Source: Prorocentrum cordatum
Taxonomy: Eukaryota > Sar > Dinophyceae > Prorocentrales > Prorocentraceae
NCBI GenBank assembly: GCA_963575745.1
Contig: CAUYUJ010014760.1
Location: forward strand, 16,001-80,000
Length of the DNA: 64,000 nt
Direction of reading: 5' to 3'
The translations under genes and the position numbers were made by a program. This document shows positions 30,893 to 42,459 of the stretch, piece by piece; the stretch's first letter is position 1, and each line of letters starts with the position of its first letter. The notes under the pieces are model-generated. The model made no database searches and was not told where the DNA came from. It worked only from the letters and a program-made list of their open reading frames with translations.

Positions 30893-31131
30893 TGTGGGCC
30901 CCGGAAACGGCAAGGCCGTTTTTTCACCGCTTCCCCGAAACATGTCCATTGAAAATGGAAACGGCAAAAAACGGCGACCGGAAACGGCAAAAAAACTGTT
31001 CCAGGATCGGAACTGGAGCCGGAACTGGTCAAAAACGGCGACGGAACCGGTAAAAAAACGGCGTCGGAACTGGCAACAAAACGGCAAAACGGAACCGGTA
31101 AAACAACGGCCCTGTCGTTTCCAGGGCCCAC
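30893..31131. mobile_element. 239-bp foldback/MITE-like element with 27-bp imperfect terminal inverted repeats
   Basis: The left end gtgggccccggaaacggcaa (30893) is matched by the reverse complement of the right end (31105-31131, gtgggccctggaaacgacag), 24 of 27 positions. The interior repeats ggaaacggcaaaaaacgg-type units on the plus strand. It interrupts the minus-strand LINE between GASHLS-encoding and QFIVTYTSKR-encoding sequence, so it is younger than that copy. No obvious target duplication is visible. Confidence 0.7.
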
Positions 31132-31400
31132 TAAGGTGCGAGGCCCCCGCATCCTTGGGTACAGATGCTGACTCCGAAAGCCCTCGCCGCACTCGAAGTC
31201 CATTGACCAGAGGATTGCTACCCAACTTTTTTGCGCTACCCGTCATGTCCACCAGAGCGTAGCTTCCCACCGCCTTCGAGCTTAGGATGCTTGGTGCTAT
31301 GGGTGTTCGATACCATTCCCGCGGGAAGTTCTGCAATAACTTCAGGCGCAGCTTGCCCATCAACATACAATTGGCGACGCATGGTTTCAACTGCATCTTT

Positions 31401-32187
31401 TTCCCAGGGGAAATCGGTGGGTCGCTTTGCTCCACCATCGCCGGCTGGATGAGTGGCATCACCGCCTGGTTGTCCGCCTGCTGCTTTGTTACCTTGACTG
31501 TTGGCGCCCCCACTTCGGGGGGGAGGAGGAAATAGGAGGAATGAAACAAGGAGCAAGGACGGAGGAGCGAGGAAGGAGGATGCGGGGGTAGAGGAGGGGA
31601 GGGGGGAGGCCGGTGCGAGCAGGAATGGAGAAGAGGGGAGGAGGGGGGAGAGAAGGGGAAGGAGGGATTCGTCGGATTTGTCGGACGCCCGTGCCGACTG
31701 CGCATACGAGGCCAAAAGGGGAATGGGGAGGGAAAAAGCAGGAAGCAAGATGCAGGAGGCACGAGGCAGAAGATAGGAGGAAGCAAGGGGGAGCGATGAG
31801 GGAGGCAGGATGCGTTTGGCCAAAGACCTCCGTGCAGGGCGAGCAGTACAGCAGCTTGGGACGCAAAACCATTACGAATTCATTCAAGTATGACGGCCGC
31901 CAGATTTGATGTGTATGAGTGTTACAAACTTGGTACGGTCAACTGCTGCAGCAGCGCAAGTGCGCGGAGCGAGCGGGGGGGTGAAGGGCATGGGAAGGCG
32001 ACGCGGACAAATCGGTGGGACGCCGTGCGGCGGGAGACGACGACGACAACGCAACGATGAAGACGACAGCGAAGGGGGAAGATGGGAGGATGGAAGCGTA
32101 CAGACAAGGCGTGTAGTGGCTAAAGATGGATAGCATGTGCAAGGAGGCAAGGGCGGAAAGGGAAACTAGGAGGGGACTGGGGGTGGG
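31401..32187. other. Purine/pyrimidine-rich spacer
   Basis: A G/A-rich tract (about 31520-31800) and unassigned sequence. Minus-strand frames near 31400-31240 (ALVDMTGSAKKLGSNPLVNG and neighbours) may be the 5' part of the LINE. Nothing else supported. Confidence 0.4.
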
Positions 32188-32335
32188 GAGTCCCACCAGC
32201 CCTCTGGGCGTCGGTGGTCTCGAGAGGCTCCTCTTCCAACCCCAGTCTCCCCCTTCGGGGAAGGGGTTATCCCCCTCCCTACCACCTCCCCTGGACCTGG
32301 ATGGAGGGTCGCGAGCGGTCAGAACGGCTGAGATG
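32188..32335 (+). repeat. Dispersed repeat, copy 1 ('cccaccagccctctgggcg' family)
   Basis: Starts tcccaccagccctctgggcg, contains cttcggggaaggggttatcc and ends acctcccctggac. The same order of segments recurs at 48846-49010, and the head alone recurs at 49090. Confidence 0.7.
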
Positions 32336-32890
32336 GCCCAGTATGACTCCACGAGGACCTCAGCAAGCCCAAGATGCCCTCCAAGATGGTTCAAGATAGC
32401 CCAAGATGGCTCCAGATGGACCCCAAGACCGCCCTAAGACGGCTCCAAATGGTACTGGAACCTCCCCAGGAGGCCGCCGAAGGGCCAACCGCCTACAAAC
32501 ATCTGAGTAATATCAATGAAGTGTGCCTTCGATGGCCTGCCGAGGCCTCAAGGTGGTTCCAAGAGGGCCCAAGACGGCCCCAACTGAGCCAAAAGAGGCC
32601 AACGACGGCCCCAAGAGCGCCCAAAGGCGCCCCAAGAACGCTCCAATGGGGGGCCCAACAGGCGATTGTGGGGGTTTCCGAGGGGGGGGGGGGGGCACAC
32701 ATCAAGAAACTCTCCATATTGAGCTCGAGCTCTTCCAAAATGGCTCCCGGAGGGCATCTAAGGACCCAAGACAGCTCCAAGAGGCTCGCGACAAGCCCCC
32801 AAGAAGCCCACAAACGGCCCCCAAGAGGCCCCAAAAGAGCGCCAAGGCGGTCCCTAGAGCAAGTACTCTGTGTGCCGCCCACTTCCCTGA
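32336..32890. repeat. Minisatellite of CCAAGANGGCNCC units
   Basis: Dozens of degenerate 11-14 bp units (ccaagatggc, ccaagaggcc, ccaagacggc). The same unit type fills 58.6-59.6 kb and parts of 63.4 kb. Frames through it give Pro/Arg-rich peptides and are not genes. Confidence 0.75.
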
Positions 32891-35800
32891 TCGAGGCAAC
32901 TCCTCTGGGCATCGTCTCTGGATGGGCTGGTGGGGTTGCTTTTGGTTCGCAGGTTCGTGCGGGTCGGACGCCGAACAGGCAGGGGCAGGCTGGTGGGATT
33001 ATTTTTTGTCGCAACCGCAAACGAAAGCGCAGGCGGCGTCAAACGGGACGGGCGGGCCGCGCGCGAACCTAATTGCCGAACGCGCCAGCAAACAGAGGCC
33101 TAAACGGCACCTCAGATCACCGGAAGCGGGAGGTGGTGCGGGCTGCAGCTGCCAGGAACCAGGTCCAGGAGCGAACACATGCAAATTAGCCAACCGATGT
33201 TGGGGCGCAGCCAGGATGGCGCGGGAGCGATGCCAGGATGAAGCCAGGAGCGCCATCACGAAGGACCGCAGACACCAGCAAGGCCAGGATGAACACACTG
33301 ACCAGGAACCTAGTGAATGGAAGTGGCGCCACCAAAGTCGCACACAACGCTGACAAGTGGCCGCGGAGGGCGAGGATGAGGTGGGGATTACGCGAAGCGT
33401 CAAGATTAATTTGGAATCGGCGATACTCGTCGATAGCGAAACTGAACGATCCTGAGCGGGAAAGTGGGCCCAGGCCACGAGTGGCGATGAATGGGCGATT
33501 GGGAGCCGATGCATCGCCCCCTGGGGCCTGTTTCCCCCCCGACCCTGCCCCTGCCGTGGCCCCTGGTGGGTGCCCATGGGGATGCTGCTCACCCCTACGA
33601 TGCGCGCTGATCGGGCGGCGGCAGCGGGCCGACTGCCTCGCGGGCACCGTTCTCTTCCTCGCAACCGCGGCGCGCTCGCGGCAGCTGGAGCGGGAGCGGA
33701 ACTCCAACAATCGTCCCAGGGAGTGGTTCCACGATGCCCGAAAAACGAATGCACGCACGTGCATGCAGTAGGAGCAGGAGGAGGAAACGGGGGAAGCTGG
33801 CACGATACCATAATGCGGTAGAACACATGTTTTCCGAATACCCCGAATACTCCCAAATGGCATATCAAAAATACGCCCTTGTAAAGTGAAGCTCTGGGAA
33901 ATGGACGAGTGGAGACACGCGGGAGTAATAGAGGGGCAAGGACAAAACGAGCACGGGGCATGTATGAGGGAGGAGGGGGAAAGCAGCAGAGAGGCGGGCA
34001 GAGCGGATCGCGAGATTGGAAGTACGCGAGAGGAGGCAGACGAGGCGGGAGGACCTCAGGGAGACACGAGGAGGGAGACAAGAGGACAGGAAGGCGAAGG
34101 GGGTGGTAGAAGGCAGGGAGGGATGGAAAAGGGATGGGAAGGGAGGAGGGGGGAGAGAAGGAGCGAGACGGGGCGGGGGAGGGAAGGGGAGCAGGAGGGA
34201 GGAGGGATAGGGGTGTACGGGCGGGGGGGTGGAATAGGAACGAGATGGGAGAAAGGGACAGAGGGGAAGCGGAGAAGAAGGAGCGAGGAGCTAAGGAGGG
34301 AGAAGCGAGAGCGTGCAGGAGGGAGGATTGAGTGAGTGAGACCAGTCAAGAGGACCATCATAGTAAAGCTAAGAATCACGACGAGCGAGCTCGGCCGATA
34401 CCGAACCTTGGGCCGTTACTCTGCATAGGCTCTGGATACATGCTCTCCTCGATTGGAAATCGCGGTTTTGAGGCATGATTGCCCGAGGCCCACTGTTGGC
34501 AACAAAACTAGAACGCAGAACGCAGAACGCAACTCCCGTCGCCCAAAGGCGTGCCTACAAAACGGGCAAGCGGACGCAGAGTTCCGCAGGCCCTCAACGA
34601 GGACCGTTGAAACCACGACGTATCCTGGCCTCGCCGTTGCAATCAAAGTTGCGTGAAGCACTGCGCCGGTTGATCAGCAGGGGGGGATGAGGAAGGGGAG
34701 CAGGAACACGAAAGGAACACGTCTCATGTGGGAACCCAACGAAACCAGAGCCTGAAAATACTATGCACACGCATCTGATGGGTTTCGTGCACCCAACCAA
34801 CCAGCCGCTATGTGCAGCTGGACCCTCGATGGCACTCCGAATGCCTCTCAATTTAGATAAAAAGGCGGATTGAAGCACGTGATGTCTCGCCACAGAGTCT
34901 GACGAGCTCGTGTGGAGAGAGAAGGAACGAGGTGTAGTTGGAAGGCAGGAGGCAGGAGGCGAGGCACTAGCCAGAAAGACAAGGACGAGGCGGGCGGAGG
35001 GGGGGAGGGGGGCGCAAGAGGCAGGATGCAGGAGGGAGGTTGCACCCTTGTGAACTTGCGTGAACTGACAAACGCTGGGAAGAAATGGAGTGAAAGGGCA
35101 CGGACCATAGTACCCGAACGGGAATGGTAACCCAGATCACCCATACCCGTATGGGAACATAAATGAGCTGTTGTACCCACTCTGGCCTGCCAGGGTGGTT
35201 CGGGGTCAATTCTCAGCATACATACGAGGATGAGACATGAATATGGCCGAACTGGAACGCGCTCAGACGTGGGCCTGCACGAGAAGCCGAAAGGCCCACC
35301 ATCGGCGGTACGAGGATGCAACCGTGCTTAACCTTGGAAGCCCGTGCGAGAAGGAAACATGAAGGGAGCAGGGAGGTGAAATGACGGATGAGGAAGCAGT
35401 GGGGGGAAGGGGGGAGGGATACCGCAGTCGCTGAATTCCCTGATATCCAAGCGCTGGCAATGCCACATGCGAGCGCTCGGCAATACCAGGGCAACTGGTA
35501 CGGTCTCGAGGGAGAGATGAGGATTCTATACCCTGTCGCCATCAAACCTTCATTATGCGCAATACCTTCACTCTCCATCATAGAGATGCCCTCGATCCTC
35601 TATTGCATTATGCGCCCTTTACACTAGACCCTCAAAGATCTACCATCCAACAGCTGGTCCTTTCCATGTGTGCACTCTGCCGCACGCCCTCTGCCTAATT
35701 CGCATACTGCATCCGTATGTCCTCAATCCCCGTCCTCCTCTTCCTCCTCATTCTTCTCGGCATCTCTCGCAACTCCCAAGTCCCCCATCCTTACAGTTCG

Positions 35801-36634
35801 GCTTGCCAAACGCGAACGAGTCACCAGGGATGGTGTAGGTCGTCGGCTTGGCCCTGGGAAGCCGACAAGGTCTAGGTTGATGGCAAATGTCCCCTCTCCA
35901 CATCGATCTCCTCCTCCTCCTCCTCCTCCTCCTCCTCCTCCTCCTCCTCCTCCTCTCTCTTCTCCTCCCTCTTCTCCTCCTCGTATTACTCTTCCTCGCG
36001 CTCTTTCGCCTCCTCCTCCTCGTCCTGCTTCCTCTCAGACCAGCCGTGCACGAGGGCAGCGTGAACGGAGATCTCGACAAATACGTTGGAGAAATGATCG
36101 GCCCTTGACTGCGGCTCTCTCGGGGATGCCAGTGCTCCGTCGACCAGCGCCCCCGATTGTTCGGGGGCCTGACGGTATCTAGCTCACCGAACTTCCCGCA
36201 TCGCGCCACACGACGCACGACCCGCGGTTCTTGTCGCGCCCTCGCGCCCTCGCACCGCCACTCTTGGGAGAAGGACAGCTGCCGCGGAGACCCAGTAGTG
36301 CTTCAAGGCGTCCCACGCTGGCGTGGATAGCGGAACGGGTGCGCCACGCCCACCTTTCCTTACCACCACCCCGCTCCCAGCTCCAGCCTCCTCCTCCACG
36401 TCCAACGGTTTGTCCTCCTCCTCCTCCTCCCTCCGTCCACATCCATAATTTCCCTGTTCCACCTTCCTTCCTCGTCATCATCCTGAAGCCTCGTCCGCCT
36501 TCCTGCCCCTACTACTTGTCCTTTGCCTGCTGAATTTCCGCATGCTCCCTCGCATTCCTCACATTTGCCCTACGCCATGTAAACTCATGAATATTAGCAT
36601 GGGACCGGAGACAAAAACAATCAAAGTATTCTTA
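32891..36634. other. Spacer with low-complexity tracts
   Basis: Purine-rich sequence at about 33890-34340 and 34960-35040, a pure (CTC)n microsatellite at about 35908-35955, and mixed unique sequence between. I see no coding region with domain support. Confidence 0.5.
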
Positions 36635-36776
36635 GGGCTATAGAGCTATGGGGCTATTGGGCTGTAGGACGATGGGGCTATAGGGCTATGGAACCATAGG
36701 GCTATATAATCACAGGGCTATAGGTCTGTAGGGCTATAGGGCTGAAGGCCATAGGCTCTGGGGCTATGGCGCTCTG
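36635..36776. repeat. GGGCTATAG minisatellite
   Basis: About fifteen degenerate copies of gggctat(a/g)g, 8-10 bp apart. Confidence 0.85.
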
Positions 36777-39089
36777 GGGATTTCCTCTCCTCGACTGCTT
36801 GGCGTCCTGTCCCACGGCCCCCCCAGGCATGCCGCCATGGGCAAGAGCAGGCCGCGTCTCCTCCCCACGTCGTCTTTGGCCAGGATCGGGTTCGTGCATT
36901 TTTGGCCGTCCGAGCGCGGCGTCTGGGCGCCTGCGAGAGGGAAGGGGCGAGAGAGGAGGATGAGGACGAAAGAGGGGAGGAACAGGAGTAGTGAAAGCGA
37001 GGAGGGCTTGAGGAGGATACTGGAGAGGGAACGAATACAAAGGAAGGGGGGAGAAGGATGAGGAAACCGGAGATGGATAGAAGGAGATAAGAGGCAACGG
37101 CGATTGGGGACGAATCCGAGCACGGCAGACCACACCACCAGGATGGACTCTCCAAGGACACGATGTGGAAAAAGAGGCGGAGCCGATCATCCATAACTGG
37201 GCGAGCTGTATTCGTCCCCACCCCACGACCTCTCTCGATCTCTCCAAAGATGTCTAAGACGAGGGGCACCCACGGGGGGTCAGGACCACAGTTCGCCCAG
37301 TTGTGGCTGGCCCGGGTCACTTCCTTTGGCCTCGCCCCATCCCCACCAGGAAAGCTTTAGCCCCGCTGCTCGACTTCCACCCCCAGGTAGGGATCGATTC
37401 CCAGCCAGGTGCACTGGACCAGTCGGGACGGGAATCGACATAAGGATGCTGACGAGGGAGGACGAGGAGGACAGACGAAGACACATGCATCGGCGCAAAC
37501 GTGAATTTCTGAAGGTCCGCTCGGATTTAGAATATATCGGCGCTGGACCCTTCTCCCTGGTGCGCGGAGCGCGCCAGTAGCGGCGCCAGAACCGCCAGGG
37601 TGATCCAGCGCAGATACAAGTAACCTGCATGCTGACGCTGCTTGTTCCTCTTCGAGCTGAGGTACCCTGGACCAGTGGGGACGGGGATAGATATGACGAC
37701 GCTGACCGAGGATGAAGGGGGGTTGGGGGGGGACAAGGGAACACACAACCGCCCAGGTCTCAGGTATAAGGGCGGGGAGGGGCTGCGTCTCATCTCGAGA
37801 GGAGGCGGGACCGCCTGCGCGGGGAGGCGAGACAGAACGATTCGCGCACGCGGAGCCCGGGCAACGAGAGCCCTTGTATTCTCGTCCAACGGCCCCCCCG
37901 CCTCCCTTTCAATTTCTGCCATATGTCTCCTCTTCCTTCTCCCACTCCTCGTCCTGCTCCTCCTCCTCCTTCTCGTTCCCTCAACCTCATTCCCCATCCT
38001 CGTTCCCACTCTTTCGCTCCTCCCTTGCGTGTTCTGCCTCCTCCCTCCTCCCTACCTGTTCTCCCTCATCTCTCACCTGTCCCTCCTCCCTGGGTCCTCC
38101 CTCCACCTCTTACCTCTTTCTGCCTCCGTCCTTCTCCTCCACGCCATTTCTCTCCCTTCTGTCTTCAAGTCGAGGATTTCTCACGATCCAACGCCTCGTC
38201 CTCATCTGTTTCTCCTCATCTTCATCGTAACCGACAAGTCTGTCAACGCATATACGCATATCTCTAGCATCGCCTCGACGTCGTCATCGACACATTCATC
38301 ATGGTCGCATGTATATAGACATACATATATAAGTATGTATATAATAGATGTATATATACATGTGAATATATATATATATATATGGTTTCTTCTCCTACCC
38401 TCCCGATCCCCTCTTTTCACTTCACTCCTCTATCCTGCACATACTCCTTCACCTCCTCCGTTTCCTCCTCCTTTTCCATCCTCTTCACAAACCTCCGAAA
38501 AAGGTACCTGTGCAACGGGCAGGATGGCCCAGTACGGACGTGGGGGAAAGCGTCGTTGGCAGGCCGTTGAGGAACCTGACAGCAGCTGGCACCGTCTGCA
38601 GCGGCACTCGCGAAGAGTCCGTCAAGGGTGCGGAGCGACGGGGGCGCAATATCTCGCGCAGTGGGGTCACGTAGCGGGCGGCCAGCAGGTCGCCTGGGAG
38701 GGACTTGTCGCGGAGGGGGGGCACTGGCGAAGGTACCCTCCAGCGAACCTGAAGGTTCTACTGTAAACCCTCTGCGTCGGAATCGCAGGGTGCGGCAACC
38801 TACGCCCATGAGGCCTCTTGGGAACTGTTGGGCCGATATGCGACATGCCTCCTAAAGATTTCTACGAGGCTTATGTATTGCTTCCGATATTCAGTACTAC
38901 AGGAATTACACATCGAGCATCGTCACACTTGTAACGCGTAGCCGCATATGCTGTGCCTGCAGAGCTTCTGCCAGAACTCAAACACTTTACTACGCTGGTA
39001 TGGATTACCTCTCTGACCAGCACGACAACAAACAACACCACCACCACGCGCACCCGCACCAGCGACACAGCATCAGTATGACAACCACA
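36777..39089. other. Spacer with pyrimidine tract, imperfect 260-bp duplication and AT microsatellite
   Basis: A ggaccagt(c/g)gggacggg(a/g)at segment recurs near 37409 and 37669. A C/T-rich tract spans about 37920-38180. (TA)n-rich sequence spans about 38312-38382. No gene is supported. Confidence 0.5.
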
Positions 39090-41264
39090 ACGGGGAGTGG
39101 AGCAGCAGCACCACGCGACACAGCACAAGCGCCACCAGCAACAACATTGTGACCACAACGACAGCAACCACCAACACGAGACACAGCAACACCAGCGTCA
39201 CCAGCATCACCACTGTGGCGAGCACGACTGGGAGCAGCAAAGCCACGCGAAACAACTCAAACGGAACCAGCAGTACCAGTGTGATTAGCACGACAGGAAG
39301 CAGGAGCACTACACGCACCAGCACACGCGCAAGCAGCAGCACCGCCGTGACGCGCACGACCGGATCCAGCAGCACCGCACGCGCCAACACAAGAACCATC
39401 ATTAGCACAACTGTAATCAGCACGACGAAAAGCAGCAAACCACGCGCAGCATCACAAACGCCACCAGCACTTCCACTAGAACGAGCACGACGGGAACCAG
39501 CAGCGCCAGGCGATTCGCGCTGAATGCGCGAGCGCCCCCGCCCCTCCGCAAGCCAGACCAGCGGGGAGGGGAGGCGTTCCCTCCAGCGCAAAGCGTCATG
39601 GCACAGATCGTTCAATTTTGCGTGGCGGACGGGGGCGCCCCAGAGCAGAAATGCGCAGCCCGTCCGTGCGAAGTTTTGCGAACACCACCACGGGAACAGC
39701 TGCTGCTCGCCCCAAGCCCGAACGGCGGTCGCTCCCAGGGAACGGAGTGCGCCAGCTGGGGCATACAGTAGCAGTGCTACCTAGCAGCTCCAGCGCGAGC
39801 GCGAGGACGGGGAAAGACACGTCGTGGGCCCGCCGTCAACGCCCGCCGCCTGCCGCCACCCAGCCTGGACAGCAACTCCAACGCCTAGCACAGGCGCCGT
39901 GTCCAGACAGCAGTAGTAGCACACGCGCAAGCAACACCAACGCCACCAGCAGTTCCACGAGAACGAACACGACGGGAACCAGCAACCCCAGGCAATTCGC
40001 GCTGGACTGCGCGAGCGGCCCCTGGAAAGGGCCGGTGGTGGGGAATTGTTCTCGTGTTCCAACGAAAAACGTCACGGCCCAAATCGTTCGACTTTGCGCT
40101 CGACACCGAGGGCTCCCCAGGGCACAGCCCACAGCCTGTCCCACAGGAGCCGGCTGCTCGCCCCTCGTACCGCCGCAGTCCACGCTGCCTGGCAAAGATG
40201 CGCACGACGACCCGCGATGCTGCGGTCATCACCACGAGCGATACAAGCAGTTCGACTGTGGCCAGCCCGACAGGAAGCAGCATCGTCACCAGCAGTAGCA
40301 GCACAAGCGCCACGAGCAGCTGAACTGTAAGTAGCAAGACAAAGGCAGCAACAAGAGTTACCTGCAGCGTGACTCCGCCAAAACCCGTCGGAAGCAGCAA
40401 CACCACACGCAGCATCAACGCTACCAGCAGCAGGAGAGCAAGCAACACCGACGTCACCACCAACGGAGCCACCAGCAGCACCACGAGAAGCAGCAACACG
40501 ACAAGTAGAAACACCAGCAACCAAAAACACAACCTTGAGCCGCACACTGGAAACAAGTAACACGGCGCGTGCCAACTCTAGCGCACGCAGCAATACTACC
40601 GCGACGAACACTACAGCAGCATCGGCACCGCCACCAACAGCGCTGAGAACAGCAGTGGCAAAAGCGGCGCCGGGATTAGCTCAACGGCCCGCATGGCAGC
40701 AAGCAGCAAAACCACGCACAGCAGTGCGAGCGACCCGAGCAACTCCAGCATGACGATCGCGGCAAGGAGCAACATCAACGCACGAAGCAGCATCAACGCC
40801 GCCAGCGCTACTACTGCAACAAGCACGACGGCGAGCAGCGGCGCCAAGCGCAGCAGCACGAGCGCCACGAGCAGCAGAACTGTAAGTAGCAAGACAAAGG
40901 CAGCAACAAGAGTGTTACCTGCAGCGTGACTCCGCCAAAGCCCGTCGGAAGCAGCAACACCACACGCAGCATCAAGGCCACAAGCAGCAGGAGCGCAAGC
41001 AACACCAACGTCACCACCAACGGAGCCACCAGCAGCACCACGAGAAGCAGCAACACGACAAGTAGAAACACCAGCAACCAAAAACACAACCTTGAGCCGC
41101 ACACTGGAAACAAGTAACACGGCGCGTGCCAACTCTAGCGCACGCAGCAATACTACCGCGACGAACACTACAGCAACATCGGCGCCGCCACCAACAGCGC
41201 TGAGAACAGCAGTGGCAAAAGCGGCGCCGGGATTAGCTCAACGGCCCGCATGGCAGCAAGCAGC
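39090..41264 (+). repeat. AGC/ACC-rich tandem array with higher-order units
   Basis: Long stretches of trinucleotide-like agc/acc/aac/acg that translate as Ser/Thr/Asn. Higher-order copies are visible: a gatcgttc(g/a)a(t/c)tttgc block near 39607, 40081 and 48366, and a 557-bp unit (40361 onward repeated at 40918 onward). The array continues at 47995-48720 beyond element 2. Its long frames look like a low-complexity protein, but stops and frame shifts between units argue for non-coding satellite. Confidence 0.75.
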
Positions 41265-41364
41265 AGAGCAACTCCTTTTTTCACACTGCAGGGACATGAA
41301 TCTGACGAAAGCCTCGAAACGTCCAGGCCAGAGGTTAAAGTCGCTGCACGCTCTCACTCCTCCC
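41265..41364 (-). repeat. Split direct repeat B2 (element 2, 3' end)
   Basis: 100 bp beginning agagcaactc on the plus strand, 3 differences from 41522-41621. A 17-bp G-rich spacer (41365-41381) separates it from A2. Confidence 0.9.
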
Positions 41365-41381
41365 AGGGTGGGAGGGTGGGA

Positions 41382-41521
41382 GCCGAAGACAGGCTATGGA
41401 GGGGGGAGAGCGGGGACAGGTGAGAGAGGGCACTCCGATGTGTAAACTTCCATGGGTCGTTTAGCAGGTATTGGCATCACCGAATTCAAAAAGCCCAAGC
41501 TCAAACCGTTCAAGAACATAT
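41382..41521 (-). repeat. Split direct repeat A2 (element 2)
   Basis: 140 bp, gccgaagacaggctatgg to caagaacatat on the plus strand, directly joined to B1 at catat|agagc. It differs from A1 at 4 positions. Confidence 0.9.
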
Positions 41522-41621
41522 AGAGCAACTCATTTTTTCACATTGCAGGGGCATGAATCTGACGAAAGCCTCGAAACGTCCAGGCCAGAGGTTAAAGTCG
41601 CTGCACGCTCTCACTCCTCCC
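41522..41621 (-). repeat. Split direct repeat B1 (element 2)
   Basis: 100 bp copy of B2, lying between the end of the coding region (41647) and A2. Confidence 0.9.
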
Positions 41622-41646
41622 CAAGTTTCCCGAATACGGGAGTTCC

Positions 41647-42405
41647 CTAGGGTTGGGGAGGGAGGGGTCTTGAGTTGTATCCGAACGTGGCGACGCAAGC
41701 GGCAGTGAGCGCTCGAACTATACATTGTGCGGGCTCAGGCGGGTAGGCGGCCGCTGGACGGGCGCGGGCGCCTGCTTCGAGCTGGAAATGAGGGAGGCCT
41801 GTCCGCGAGCACCGTCCTCTCTGACCACAGCATTTTCTGCACAGATTCTTAAGGTCGTCAACTGCTACGTGACAGAACATGGGGCGGGCTGGCTTCTTAC
41901 ATTGGGCTCTGAATTGGCACTGGTCTAATTCAACTAAACTGACATGCGGCAAGTGGGCTAAAGCTTGGATCTCCGCGGTGTGCCACAGACGAGAGGTGAG
42001 CGGGTGCTCAAGAACGGCAGGGATCTTGCGCTGATGGAAAAGAACGAATAATCCTATGGCGGCGTGGGCAATCTGATTGCCTACGCTAACTTTCTCTCGG
42101 TCTGTGACGCTGAGCAACTGTCTGGGCAGCCCCCAGGGCATATCCAGGGACCGGATCTTTGCTGTCCGATCCCGCGCGATTGAAAAGGTTCGGCACGAAG
42201 GGGCCAAAACTGCTGCCAAGATTAGGCCCCGACGGGCGTCGCGTCGGATTGCCCGAAGGACCTTCGGGTCAACAAGATTCTGCCAGACTGGATCGTGGGC
42301 TACATCCCAACTGCGTGTTCTGAAGCCTAGTTCATCGCCTGCTCGCGAGATGCACCGGCTCCCGGCAAAAAAGTCTGCTACATACTGGCCTCTGAGGCCA
42401 AAACG
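41647..42405 (-). CDS. Methyltransferase-like domain at the 3' end of element 2
   Basis: The last 252 residues of a 740-residue frame (from 43869) whose middle is shadow of the YR. GQYVADFFAGSRCISRAGDE resembles AdoMet motif I, AVLAPSCRTFSIARD a PPC-F-S-type catalytic loop with Ser for the second Pro, IPAVLEHPLTSRLW the ENP-like segment, and LVELDQCQFRAQCKKPARP the following conserved strand. A Cys cluster (LCRKCCGQRGRCS) comes next. The same domain type is domain A of element 1 (FAGAG, APPC, DMCEWG). It directly abuts B1. Methyltransferase-like domains are known in DIRS/Ngaro elements, but usually before the YR. It could be fused to the YR. Confidence 0.6.
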   Translation of the reverse strand, partial: RFGLRGQYVADFFAGSRCISRAGDELGFRTRSWDVAHDPVWQNLVDPKVLRAIRRDARRGLILAAVLAPSCRTFSIARDRTAKIRSLDMPWGLPRQLLSVTDREKVSVGNQIAHAAIGLFVLFHQRKIPAVLEHPLTSRLWHTAEIQALAHLPHVSLVELDQCQFRAQCKKPARPMFCHVAVDDLKNLCRKCCGQRGRCSRTGLPHFQLEAGARARPAAAYPPEPAQCIVRALTAACVATFGYNSRPLPPQP

Positions 42406-42459
42406 CTGTGCGGCGAGGCGTCTCTCGCGACAGCCGCGGGAGGTCCGCCTTCGCTTGGC

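Larger units (their letters stand above)
26376..31400 (-). mobile_element. LINE-type (non-LTR) retrotransposon fossil
   Basis: On the minus strand, in order: an endonuclease-like domain (30821 to 29879), RT remnants (about 29190 to 28500), the post-RT connection (about 28299 to 27980) and RNase H (27405 to 26800). The order EN-RT-RNase H is that of LINEs with RNase H. All segments are split by frame changes or stops, and several catalytic motifs are altered. A 239-bp foldback element (30893-31131) interrupts the 5' part. A (CT)n/(GA)n microsatellite (about 26480-26513) lies in the 3' part. Both ends are approximate. Confidence 0.6.

Noticed and set aside
32336-32890. Pro/Arg/Lys-rich ORFs (also at 58.6-61.6 kb)
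   Set aside because: They are produced by CCAAGA/GGCCC minisatellite units on either strand.
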